Both the position numbers and the translations under genes were made by a program. From contig NC_090169.1 of assembly GCF_017916325.1 (NCBI RefSeq), positions 996,001 through 1,060,000 of the forward strand: a DNA stretch of 64,000 nucleotides, written 5' to 3'. Below, one piece after another: positions 1 through 11,700 of the stretch. Below the pieces are notes generated by a model, which saw nothing but the letters and a program-made list of their open reading frames with translations, did no database searches and was not told the DNA's origin. The first letter of the stretch is position 1, and the number at the start of each line of letters is the position of its first letter. The stretch comes from Leishmania martiniquensis. Its lineage: Eukaryota; Euglenozoa; Kinetoplastea; Trypanosomatida; Trypanosomatidae.

Positions 1-752
1 CCGACAGCGTCTGCAGAGAAGGATGTGCCATCGTTAGGGGCCGTGTCGGGCGCGCCAATGCCACTTGGCGACCGAACATGCCTCTTGCCGCCCAGCAATT
101 TCGAAAAGAACATCTTCGCCCCGGTTGCAGTCGACTCCGGCAGCGCGAACGTGGGGACCGGCGCCACCAACTCCAGCGGCAGAATTCCGCTGCCTAAAAC
201 GACGGCAGCCAACTCCAGTGCGGCTGTCAGCATGCGCACCGAGTTGCGACCGATGCCGCTATTTTCGCCAATGATCGCCACACGACAGGCGTAAGCCAGT
301 TTGCTGAGTTCCTCATCACTACGCAGGAAATGCTGGAGAGGGCTGCAGGCGGTGGTCGATGCCGCTGTGCAGGAAGCAGAACTCGAAAGGGCAGGCGTCA
401 AAACTGCAGCGTGTTGTGCAGCCTCAGCTGTCTCGTGCGCGCTTTCCTCCTTGCATAAGTCAGACGCCTCGGCCCGCTCAACGTCAGTCGGAGAAGTCTT
501 TGCACCAGACGACTGCGGCGCCGACACGTCGCCGGACACAGTCGCACCAGAGGACGCTGGCAAGGTAGCGAATAGAGGAGGGCATGGTGGTGATTTTGCC
601 GTCAGTTGATGCTGCTGCTGAAGGGTCTCGTGTAGGCGGCGCTTCAGCGCCTTGCTCACAGTAGACACTATTGTTCTCTCCTTCGTGTCACTCTTCATCT
701 CTGCCAGAAGACGCGCACACGCATCCAGTATCTCCTCGATGCTCTTCTCCAT
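1..752 (-). CDS. Unidentified protein, C-terminal part off the window
   Basis: The frame runs from an ATG at 752-750 to the left edge without a stop, about 250 codons, so the N-terminus is present and the C-terminus lies outside. Residues 1-45 are charged and helical, starting MEKSIEEILDACARLLAEM. A low-complexity Ser/Ala/Thr stretch follows. Near residue 150 comes a compact region containing VAIIGENSGIGRN, then a hydrophobic helix-like segment (MLTAALELAAVVLGSG), then a basic segment (KLLGGKRHVR). I do not recognise the family. The start is supported by a clean pyrimidine tract and an AG just upstream on the minus strand. It would follow the giant gene in the same minus-strand polycistron. 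Plus-strand frames here are shadows. Confidence 0.7.
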   Translation of the reverse strand, partial: MEKSIEEILDACARLLAEMKSDTKERTIVSTVSKALKRRLHETLQQQHQLTAKSPPCPPLFATLPASSGATVSGDVSAPQSSGAKTSPTDVERAEASDLCKEESAHETAEAAQHAAVLTPALSSSASCTAASTTACSPLQHFLRSDEELSKLAYACRVAIIGENSGIGRNSVRMLTAALELAAVVLGSGILPLELVAPVPTFALPESTATGAKMFFSKLLGGKRHVRSPSGIGAPDTAPNDGTSFSADAV

Positions 753-2700
753 GGCTACCACTGAGAAAGCAGCGAAAGAATAGGTTGACGGAGTCAGAGG
801 GGCAGGGGGGAGGTGGAATTCGAAAGACGAAAGATAGAGGGCAAGGAAAGAGAAAACAGGCACGCAGGCCGTCTAAAGAGGCGCACAAAAATGTGATCCA
901 CCAGATAAGCACGGCTTTTTCGACAGACAGGCTGGCGTTACGTATGGCTTGTGCAAAGCAGTGAAGGGGGGGAGGTGCCCCGTGCAGGAGATGAGGGTGG
1001 CACAAGCGCTACTCACAGGAAAGCGCGAAGAACGAAAAGAGAGAGCGCACACCTACTCTCACGTGCAGGTTCTCCACGACCGCAAGTGATGGAGAGGTAC
1101 GGTAGACAGTCTCACCAGAAGAAGGGCGCACGAAGAGGAGAGTGAGTGAGGTGAGTGAGGTGAAAGAGCAGCGAGGACGCCAAGGACACAGATAGCACTC
1201 CGGGAAAGGGGGTAGACGTGCGCAAATGCGCACGAGAACGTCTTGATACGACGACCACAGGGCAAGGCAGCGAGATGCGCACATGAGCTAGAGAGAATGG
1301 GGCGAGCAGGGATCACTGCACAGCCCCTACACACCACCAACATTTTGACGGCTGCTGGGGCGAAGGATGACGTCATCGTTTTTGTTCAACCACAGTAAGT
1401 GTGTCGCGGAAGTGAATGGGTGCTTCGGATATGAACAGAGAAGAGCCCATCAACGAGAAAGGGAGGGCGTCGGCAGAGCGGTTCAAAGTGGAGGGTTTCT
1501 GGTAGTGAGCACAGCCGATCATGCCAGAGAGGTACGCGCCTCTGCTTCGTGGCAAGTGACGCCGTCAGGGGCGCATAACAGATTTGAGAGGAGACGTGAA
1601 GAGGAAACGATACAAACGTGTGTGTGCTTCAGAGAGAGTGTCGGAGAGATGGAGAGAGCGACAGCCGGTGGGTGAGTTCCAGTTAAAGAAGTGGCACACA
1701 GACACACACGGGCACCTGTCCCAGCCTGAATGAAGGTTCGATAAGCGCCTACCGAGAGAGGGTAGCAAGGGGAGAGCGAGAAATGGGATGTGAGCGAAAC
1801 ACCGCGCAGACGTATAATCTGAGGGGCAGATCTGGATGCCAGAGCGCTTGGCTGTTTCAACGGCCACCTCCTCACGCTTCCCCGTCACCGCTTCCAAAAA
1901 GCCCCCCCGCCGCCGCCGCCTTTTCCTCGCTGGTACACGTCCTGTTACCTTTCTACAACGCACCTCATGTTGTCCCTCTGTACTTCATGCGGGTGCTCAA
2001 GGCCCACTAGTGGTCAAGAGAGCACGAAGTAAGAAGGCATATCCACGCGTGGCCGCTCGGGTCGGCTGCCACGCAATACCTTCCGTTCCGCCTTCTCTCC
2101 TCGGCCCTTTGAGCTGGCCGACTATGCGAGGAGGAAGAGGGGTGGCGAGCTCACGAGACGAAACTCACAACGTAAAAAAGGAAACGAGCGCTATTCTTCC
2201 GCCGTAAAGACCTCAGGACCCGGCCTTTCCTCAGCCCTGTTTTCTTGCCGTGACTTCCCCCGCTATTTTATTTCCTTGAGGGTTCGATGGAAGGTCTTTT
2301 GGCATGTGCTGCTTGAGCTCCTCTTCTTGACTTGCGTTCATTCAGCGAGCCACCACAAACTCAGCAGTGCTGCTTCTCTTGTTGTTGTTCGGTCGATGAG
2401 CAGAATCTCTGCGGTGCCATCTTCGTCCCATAGGCACACGCGCACGCACACGCATGCAAAGAAGGCGAAGGCGAAGGGGACAACAGAGAAAGGAATGTTT
2501 GTTGGAGCTACGCGTGAGAAAAGGGAAAAAAGTACTTCGGCGCCACACAACGCCCCTCCCCCTCCCCCTCCCCTCTCACCCGCTCTTTTCCTTCTCAGAA
2601 AAAAGCACCAACTTAAACTCACATGCAAACAGATATTCACATATATGTGTGTGTGAGCACCCACCTGTAGCTCAGATGCTAAGGGCCGAACGCTTGAAGA
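753..2700. other. Intergenic region, giant gene to left-edge gene
   Basis: I see no gene here. On the minus strand it should hold the 3' UTR of the giant gene followed by the trans-splice region of the left-edge gene. Purine-rich plus-strand blocks (roughly 820-870, 1010-1170, 1600-1680) are pyrimidine tracts on the transcribed strand. Open frames in this stretch are low-complexity and inconsistent in strand. Confidence 0.6.
761..762 (-). promoter_or_regulatory. Predicted spliced-leader acceptor AG for the left-edge gene
   Basis: On the minus strand about 108 nt (871-763) contain no AG and are pyrimidine-rich, then TTTCTCAG ends at 761. The 5' UTR would be only 8 nt. This supports the ATG at 752. 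Confidence 0.5.
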
Positions 2701-5700
2701 CTATTGCAGCATGGGCTTCAGCTCATCGCGGAAGGCGTCCAATGCGCCAGCTGAGCTACCCATAGTGTCCCGAGACTTGGAGAGCGCTGCCATAGTCCGC
2801 TTCAGCAGTCGCCGAAGGTCGAGGTTGAGACTCTCGGCCTCATTCAATTTCGCGCGCCATCCCTTTTCCGCCTCGGCCACTTCAGCATCTTTCTTGCGTA
2901 TGGTCGCCTCTGCAACGCGCAGCTGACCCTCTGTATCCAGCATTTGGGCGAGAAGGCGGCCATTGTCGTCCTCCGACTCCGCCATTGCGCTTTGTAGCTG
3001 CTTCACCTTGTCAAGCTCTTTTTGCAGCCGAAATACCTCCGCGTCAGAGTCAGCGCGCAGTCGAAGCGCGCTCTCCTCGCCCTCACGAGCCTCTTGAACC
3101 ATAGATGACATTTCCTCCAGTCGCTCCAGCGCATCAGAGACCTCTTTGCTCTTTCCCTCCAGCTCCAGCTCCATCTCGCGTATCTGCACCTCGTGCTCGT
3201 CAATCATACCCTCTATGTCGTCTCTGAGAGACTCGTTCTCAGCAGTCTTCTCTCGCAGAGCAGACTCCCTATCGGCAAGCAGCTTGCGCAGACGAGCCAG
3301 CTCATCCTGTAGCCCATTGTGCAAGGTGTTATCCTGATCCGTCTGATCTCGCAGTCGGTTGATCTGGTCTTGCAGTACGCCGACTTGCTTTTCATGCTCG
3401 TCATTCTCGCCACGGCGTGCCTCCAGCAATTCGAAGAGCTCCTGCTCTCGCGCAGCAAGCCGTTGAAGCAGTTCCTTCTCGTCCCCCCGGCTTTGATCCC
3501 TGGCGAAGTCGTCTAGATCCTTAATAACTTGATTGTACTGGTCTGTCTTTTCTTGGAGCTCCTCGACCAGGTCTTTAATGCGAATATTCAGTGTGTCAAG
3601 GTCCAACGCCATTCTGTCCACCTCCCTCGCCTTGTCCTCAGCTCTGTCCTCTGCAGCGCGCAGGTCATGTCGAAGGTCGCTAATCTCTTTCTGAGCCGCA
3701 CCCAGCTCAGTCTCAATAATCTCTTTTTCCTTCTGCAGCAGCGACACTTCGTCCTCGAGACTCTCAAGCGCCTCCTCACGAGCCACCGTGGCCTTCAGCA
3801 CAGTGCGAAGCTCCTCAAGCTCGCTTTCCTTGGCTTCTAGCTGCTCCATGGCTTCCTTCTCAGCGTCGCGCGCAGCCGCCAAAACGTCGGCAAAAGCTTC
3901 CAGCTTGGCGACGCCTTCGGCATTCACAGCATCAGCATCGCCAAAAAGCCGGCAGGCCTCGTCCAGCTTATCTGTAAGCAAATCCAGTTCACGCTGGAGC
4001 CGCTCCACCTCCTCTCTAGCATCCTCAAGATCGCTGTTTAAGCGTTCCTCCTCATTCTTGAATACCTTTTGCATCTGGGAGAGCTCATAGCCCCTTTCCT
4101 CTGCAAGATCACGTGCCGCCCGCTCGGCGCCGCGCGACTCCTCTAAAGCCTTTAACAGCGCCTCCAGATAAGAGACAACATCCTCGCCGACGTCGCCCAC
4201 GAGTAACTCTGGATCGACGGTGGCACGAATGCGCTCCGCCAAAGCGCCCATATTTACCCTCATCTCTGCATTCAACTCCCGCTGCCTCCTCAGCTCCTCC
4301 AGCATGACGCAAAAAAGAGGCTCCTCATCTATGATGGCAGGCGGCACGGGCACGTCAGCACCTTCACTCAACCCATCCACAACCTCAACCCCCTCCGCAG
4401 AGGTAAAGTACGCCTGGCGACAAGCCAGCGTCTCAATGCGCTTCCGTCGAAATGCCGACACCTCCGCTAAAAGTTTCCCGAACGCTTCTCGGTCCGCATC
4501 CGACCCCAGTATAACAGCACAGGTCTTTTCCGCCTGTTTCCCACCCGGCGACGCGGTTAGACACTTCAATTCACTGTTTTTGTCGCGGTACTCCTCCAGC
4601 GTCACCGCGTACAGCGGCCCGTCGGCGATCTCCTGCGGGTCCAGCGCGCGCGCCGCTGCCTCCTCCGCCGAGAGCGGCTTCGCCACCACCGGCAGCGTGC
4701 CCTCCGCATCGCGAGCCGCCAGCGCGGCGTTGCGATTCGCGCGGAACGCGGCCACCTCCTCCGCAAGCGCCTGCGCCGCCGCCCTCTGCGCCTCTAGCTC
4801 CGCCGCCAGCTGCCCCAGCGCGCTGTCCCTGTCGCGGTACTCCTCCAGCGTCACCGCGTACAGCGGCCCGTCGGCGATCTCCTGCGGGTCCAGCGCGCGC
4901 GCCGCTGCCTCCTCCGCCGAGAGCGGCTTCGCCACCACCGGCAGCGTGCCCTCCGCATCGCGAGCCGCCAGCGCGGCGTTGCGATTCGCGCGGAACGCGG
5001 CCACCTCCTCCGCAAGCGCCTGCGTCTCCAGCTTCTGTGCGGCCAGCGCGCTCTCAAGTGTGCTGAGCGCCCCCTCGGCCTCATCCAGTCCGTCCTTCGG
5101 TGCCAGCCGCCTCGCATACAGGGACCACATGTTCGGATAGTGATACTCCTCCACAAGTTTCGCAATGTCGTCGCTGCTTATGTCGCTGTTGTGCATCACA
5201 GTCACACTTGCCTGCAGACTACCCAGCGCAAACGTTACCGCAGAAAGGTCCTCGCGACAGACACGGCAGGCGGCGCACACATCCATCACGAAGGCGTCGT
5301 GAAGCGCGTGCGGTTTTGTCCTGACAACGGTGTCCCAATCATCACCCTCAAACACCTTCTTGTGGCGCGAAGAAGTTTGAGGCTTTGACTTATCGCTGTT
5401 GTTCGCCCGCACATCGTGCTTCTCGAGGTCAGCAACCGTGGCATCCTTCCTCTCACAAAGAGCCACCAGCGCAGCATTCTGACCCTGCACGGCCTTCAGC
5501 TGCGTCAGCAAATCCAGCAGCTCCGCCTCCAGCGCAGCGCCGTTCTCGTCGCCCACCTCCACACTCTGCGTCGCATCCTCGCGCACCTGCTGCAGCTCCT
5601 CCAGCGTCACCGCGTACAGCGGCCCGTCGGCGATCTCCTGCGGGTCCAGCGCGCGCGCCGCTGCCTCCTCCGCCGAGAGCGGCTTCGCCACCACCGGCAG

Positions 5701-8700
5701 CGTGCCCTCCGCATCGCGAACCGCCAGCGCGGCGTTGCGATTCGCGCGGAACGCGGCCACCTCCTCCGCAAGCGCCTGCGCCGCCGCCCTCTGCGCCTCT
5801 AGCTCCGCCGCCAGCTGCCCCAGCGCGCTGTCCCTGTCGCGGTACTCCTCCAGCGTCACCGCGTACAGCGGCCCGTCGGCGATCTCCTGCGGGTCCAGCG
5901 CGCGCGCCGCTGCCTCCTCCGCCGAGAGCGGCTTCGCCACCACCGGCAGCGTGCCCTCCGCATCGCGAGCCGCCAGCGCGGCGTTGCGATTCGCGCGGAA
6001 CGCGGCCACCTCCTCCGCAAGCGCCTGCGCCGCCGCCCTCTGCGCCTCTAGCTCCGCCGCCAGCTGCCCCAGCGCGCTGTCCCTGTCGCGGTACTCCTCC
6101 AGCGTCACCGCGTACAGCGGCCCGTCGGCGATCTCCTGCGGGTCCAGCGCGCGCGCCGCTGCCTCCTCCGCCGAGAGCGGCTTCGCCACCACCGGCAGCG
6201 TGCCCTCCGCATCGCGAACCGCCAGCGCGGCGTTGCGATTCGCGCGGAACGCGGCCACCTCCTCCGCAAGCGCCTGCGCCGCCGCCCTCTGCGCCTCTAG
6301 CTCCGCCGCCAGCTGCCCCAGCGCGCTGTCCCTGTCGCGGTACTCCTCCAGCGTCACCGCGTACAGCGGCCCGTCGGCGATCTCCTGCGGGTCCAGCGCG
6401 CGCGCCGCTGCCTCCTCCGCCGAGAGCGGCTTCGCCACCACCGGCAGCGTGCCCTCCGCATCGCGAACCGCCAGCGCGGCGTTGCGATTCGCGCGGAACG
6501 CGGCCACCTCCTCCGCAAGCGCCTGCGCCGCCGCCCTCTGCGCCTCTAGCTCCGCCGCCAGCTGCCCCAGCGCGCTGTCCCTGTCGCGGTACTCCTCCAG
6601 CGTCACCGCGTACAGCGGCCCGTCGGCGATCTCCTGCGGGTCCAGCGCGCGCGCCGCTGCCTCCTCCGCCGAGAGCGGCTTCGCCACCACCGGCAGCGTG
6701 CCCTCCGCATCGCGAGCCGCCAGCGCGGCGTTGCGATTCGCGCGGAACGCGGCCACCTCCTCCGCAAGCGCCTGCGCCGCCGCCCTCTGCGCCTCTAGCT
6801 CCGCCGCCAGCTGCCCCAGCGCGCTGTCCCTGTCGCGGTACTCCTCCAGCGTCACCGCGTACAGCGGCCCGTCGGCGATCTCCTGCGGGTCCAGCGCGCG
6901 CGCCGCTGCCTCCTCCGCCGAGAGCGGCTTCGCCACCACCGGCAGCGTGCCCTCCGCATCGCGAACCGCCAGCGCGGCGTTGCGATTCGCGCGGAACGCG
7001 GCCACCTCCTCCGCAAGCGCCTGCGCCGCCGCCCTCTGCGCCTCTAGCTCCGCCGCCAGCTGCCCCAGCGCGCTGTCCCTGTCGCGGTACTCCTCCAGCG
7101 TCACCGCGTACAGCGGCCCGTCGGCGATCTCCTGCGGGTCCAGCGCGCGCGCCGCTGCCTCCTCCGCCGAGAGCGGCTTCGCCACCACCGGCAGCGTGCC
7201 CTCCGCATCGCGAACCGCCAGCGCGGCGTTGCGATTCGCGCGGAACGCGGCCACCTCCTCCGCAAGCGCCTGCGCCGCCGCCCTCTGCGCCTCTAGCTCC
7301 GCCGCCAGCTGCCCCAGCGCGCTGTCCCTGTCGCGGTACTCCTCCAGCGTCACCGCGTACAGCGGCCCGTCGGCGATCTCCTGCGGGTCCAGCGCGCGCG
7401 CCGCTGCCTCCTCCGCCGAGAGCGGCTTCGCCACCACCGGCAGCGTGCCCTCCGCATCGCGAGCCGCCAGCGCGGCGTTGCGATTCGCGCGGAACGCGGC
7501 CACCTCCTCCGCAAGCGCCTGCGTCTCCAGCTTCTGTGCGGCCAGCGCGCTCTCAAGTGTGCTGAGCGCCCCCTCGGCCTCATCCAGTCCGTCCTTCGGT
7601 GCCAGCCGCCTCGCATACAGGGACCACATGTTCGGATAGTGATACTCCTCCACAAGTTTCGCAATGTCGTCGCTGCTTATGTCGCTGTTGTGCATCACAG
7701 TCACACTTGCCTGCAGACTACCCAGCGCAAACGTTACCGCAGAAAGGTCCTCGCGACAGACACGGCAGGCGGCGCACACATCCATCACGAAGGCGTCGTG
7801 AAGCGCGTGCGGTTTTGTCCTGACAACGGTGTCCCAATCATCACCCTCAAACACCTTCTTGTGGCGCGAAGAAGTTTGAGGCTTTGACTTATCGCTGTTG
7901 TTCGCCCGCACATCGTGCTTCTCGAGGTCAGCAACCGTGGCATCCTTCCTCTCACAAAGAGCCACCAGCGCAGCATTCTGACCCTGCACGGCCTTCAGCT
8001 GCGTCAGCAAATCCAGCAGCTCCGCCTCCAGCGCAGCGCCGTTCTCGTCGCCCACCTCCACACTCTGCGTCGCATCCTCGCGCACCTGCTGCAGCTCCTC
8101 CAGCGTCACCGCGTACAGCGGCCCGTCGGCGATCTCCTGCGGGTCCAGCGCGCGCGCCGCTGCCTCCTCCGCCGAGAGCGGCTTCGCCACCACCGGCAGC
8201 GTGCCCTCCGCATCGCGAACCGCCAGCGCGGCGTTGCGATTCGCGCGGAACGCGGCCACCTCCTCCGCAAGCGCCTGCGCCGCCGCCCTCTGCGCCTCTA
8301 GCTCCGCCGCCAGCTGCCCCAGCGCGCTGTCCCTGTCGCGGTACTCCTCCAGCGTCACCGCGTACAGCGGCCCGTCGGCGATCTCCTGCGGGTCCAGCGC
8401 GCGCGCCGCTGCCTCCTCCGCCGAGAGCGGCTTCGCCACCACCGGCAGCGTGCCCTCCGCATCGCGAACCGCCAGCGCGGCGTTGCGATTCGCGCGGAAC
8501 GCGGCCACCTCCTCCGCAAGCGCCTGCGCCGCCGCCCTCTGCGCCTCTAGCTCCGCCGCCAGCTGCCCCAGCGCGCTGTCCCTGTCGCGGTACTCCTCCA
8601 GCGTCACCGCGTACAGCGGCCCGTCGGCGATCTCCTGCGGGTCCAGCGCGCGCGCCGCTGCCTCCTCCGCCGAGAGCGGCTTCGCCACCACCGGCAGCGT

Positions 8701-11700
8701 GCCCTCCGCATCGCGAGCCGCCAGCGCGGCGTTGCGATTCGCGCGGAACGCGGCCACCTCCTCCGCAAGCGCCTGCGCCGCCGCCCTCTGCGCCTCTAGC
8801 TCCGCCGCCAGCTGCCCCAGCGCGCTGTCCCTGTCGCGGTACTCCTCCAGCGTCACCGCGTACAGCGGCCCGTCGGCGATCTCCTGCGGGTCCAGCGCGC
8901 GCGCCGCTGCCTCCTCCGCCGAGAGCGGCTTCGCCACCACCGGCAGCGTGCCCTCCGCATCGCGAACCGCCAGCGCGGCGTTGCGATTCGCGCGGAACGC
9001 GGCCACCTCCTCCGCAAGCGCCTGCGCCGCCGCCCTCTGCGCCTCTAGCTCCGCCGCCAGCTGCCCCAGCGCGCTGTCCCTGTCGCGGTACTCCTCCAGC
9101 GTCACCGCGTACAGCGGCCCGTCGGCGATCTCCTGCGGGTCCAGCGCGCGCGCCGCTGCCTCCTCCGCCGAGAGCGGCTTCGCCACCACCGGCAGCGTGC
9201 CCTCCGCATCGCGAACCGCCAGCGCGGCGTTGCGATTCGCGCGGAACGCGGCCACCTCCTCCGCAAGCGCCTGCGCCGCCGCCCTCTGCGCCTCTAGCTC
9301 CGCCGCCAGCTGCCCCAGCGCGCTGTCCCTGTCGCGGTACTCCTCCAGCGTCACCGCGTACAGCGGCCCGTCGGCGATCTCCTGCGGGTCCAGCGCGCGC
9401 GCCGCTGCCTCCTCCGCCGAGAGCGGCTTCGCCACCACCGGCAGCGTGCCCTCCGCATCGCGAGCCGCCAGCGCGGCGTTGCGATTCGCGCGGAACGCGG
9501 CCACCTCCTCCGCAAGCGCCTGCGCCGCCGCCCTCTGCGCCTCTAGCTCCGCCGCCAGCTGCCCCAGCGCGCTGTCCCTGTCGCGGTACTCCTCCAGCGT
9601 CACCGCGTACAGCGGCCCGTCGGCGATCTCCTGCGGGTCCAGCGCGCGCGCCGCTGCCTCCTCCGCCGAGAGCGGCTTCGCCACCACCGGCAGCGTGCCC
9701 TCCGCATCGCGAACCGCCAGCGCGGCGTTGCGATTCGCGCGGAACGCGGCCACCTCCTCCGCAAGCGCCTGCGCCGCCGCCCTCTGCGCCTCTAGCTCCG
9801 CCGCCAGCTGCCCCAGCGCGCTGTCCCTGTCGCGGTACTCCTCCAGCGTCACCGCGTACAGCGGCCCGTCGGCGATCTCCTGCGGGTCCAGCGCGCGCGC
9901 CGCTGCCTCCTCCGCCGAGAGCGGCTTCGCCACCACCGGCAGCGTGCCCTCCGCATCGCGAACCGCCAGCGCGGCGTTGCGATTCGCGCGGAACGCGGCC
10001 ACCTCCTCCGCAAGCGCCTGCGCCGCCGCCCTCTGCGCCTCTAGCTCCGCCGCCAGCTGCCCCAGCGCGCTGTCCCTGTCGCGGTACTCCTCCAGCGTCA
10101 CCGCGTACAGCGGCCCGTCGGCGATCTCCTGCGGGTCCAGCGCGCGCGCCGCTGCCTCCTCCGCCGAGAGCGGCTTCGCCACCACCGGCAGCGTGCCCTC
10201 CGCATCGCGAGCCGCCAGCGCGGCGTTGCGATTCGCGCGGAACGCGGCCACCTCCTCCGCAAGCGCCTGCGTCTCCAGCTTCTGTGCGGCCAGCGCGCTC
10301 TCAAGTGTGCTGAGCGCCCCCTCGGCCTCATCCAGTCCGTCCTTCGGTGCCAGCCGCCTCGCATACAGGGACCACATGTTCGGATAGTGATACTCCTCCA
10401 CAAGTTTCGCAATGTCGTCGCTGCTTATGTCGCTGTTGTGCATCACAGTCACACTTGCCTGCAGACTACCCAGCGCAAACGTTACCGCAGAAAGGTCCTC
10501 GCGACAGACACGGCAGGCGGCGCACACATCCATCACGAAGGCGTCGTGAAGCGCGTGCGGTTTTGTCCTGACAACGGTGTCCCAATCATCACCCTCAAAC
10601 ACCTTCTTGTGGCGCGAAGAAGTTTGAGGCTTTGACTTATCGCTGTTGTTCGCCCGCACATCGTGCTTCTCGAGGTCAGCAACCGTGGCATCCTTCCTCT
10701 CACAAAGAGCCACCAGCGCAGCATTCTGACCCTGCACGGCCTTCAGCTGCGTCAGCAAATCCAGCAGCTCCGCCTCCAGCGCAGCGCCGTTCTCGTCGCC
10801 CACCTCCACACTCTGCGTCGCATCCTCGCGCACCTGCTGCAGCTCCTCCAGCGTCACCGCGTACAGCGGCCCGTCGGCGATCTCCTGCGGGTCCAGCGCG
10901 CGCGCCGCTGCCTCCTCCGCCGAGAGCGGCTTCGCCACCACCGGCAGCGTGCCCTCCGCATCGCGAGCCGCCAGCGCGGCGTTGCGATTCGCGCGGAACG
11001 CGGCCACCTCCTCCGCAAGCGCCTGCGCCGCCGCCCTCTGCGCCTCTAGCTCCGCCGCCAGCTGCCCCAGCGCGCTGTCCCTGTCGCGGTACTCCTCCAG
11101 CGTCACCGCGTACAGCGGCCCGTCGGCGATCTCCTGCGGGTCCAGCGCGCGCGCCGCTGCCTCCTCCGCCGAGAGCGGCTTCGCCACCACCGGCAGCGTG
11201 CCCTCCGCATCGCGAACCGCCAGCGCGGCGTTGCGATTCGCGCGGAACGCGGCCACCTCCTCCGCAAGCGCCTGCGCCGCCGCCCTCTGCGCCTCTAGCT
11301 CCGCCGCCAGCTGCCCCAGCGCGCTGTCCCTGTCGCGGTACTCCTCCAGCGTCACCGCGTACAGCGGCCCGTCGGCGATCTCCTGCGGGTCCAGCGCGCG
11401 CGCCGCTGCCTCCTCCGCCGAGAGCGGCTTCGCCACCACCGGCAGCGTGCCCTCCGCATCGCGAACCGCCAGCGCGGCGTTGCGATTCGCGCGGAACGCG
11501 GCCACCTCCTCCGCAAGCGCCTGCGCCGCCGCCCTCTGCGCCTCTAGCTCCGCCGCCAGCTGCCCCAGCGCGCTGTCCCTGTCGCGGTACTCCTCCAGCG
11601 TCACCGCGTACAGCGGCCCGTCGGCGATCTCCTGCGGGTCCAGCGCGCGCGCCGCTGCCTCCTCCGCCGAGAGCGGCTTCGCCACCACCGGCAGCGTGCC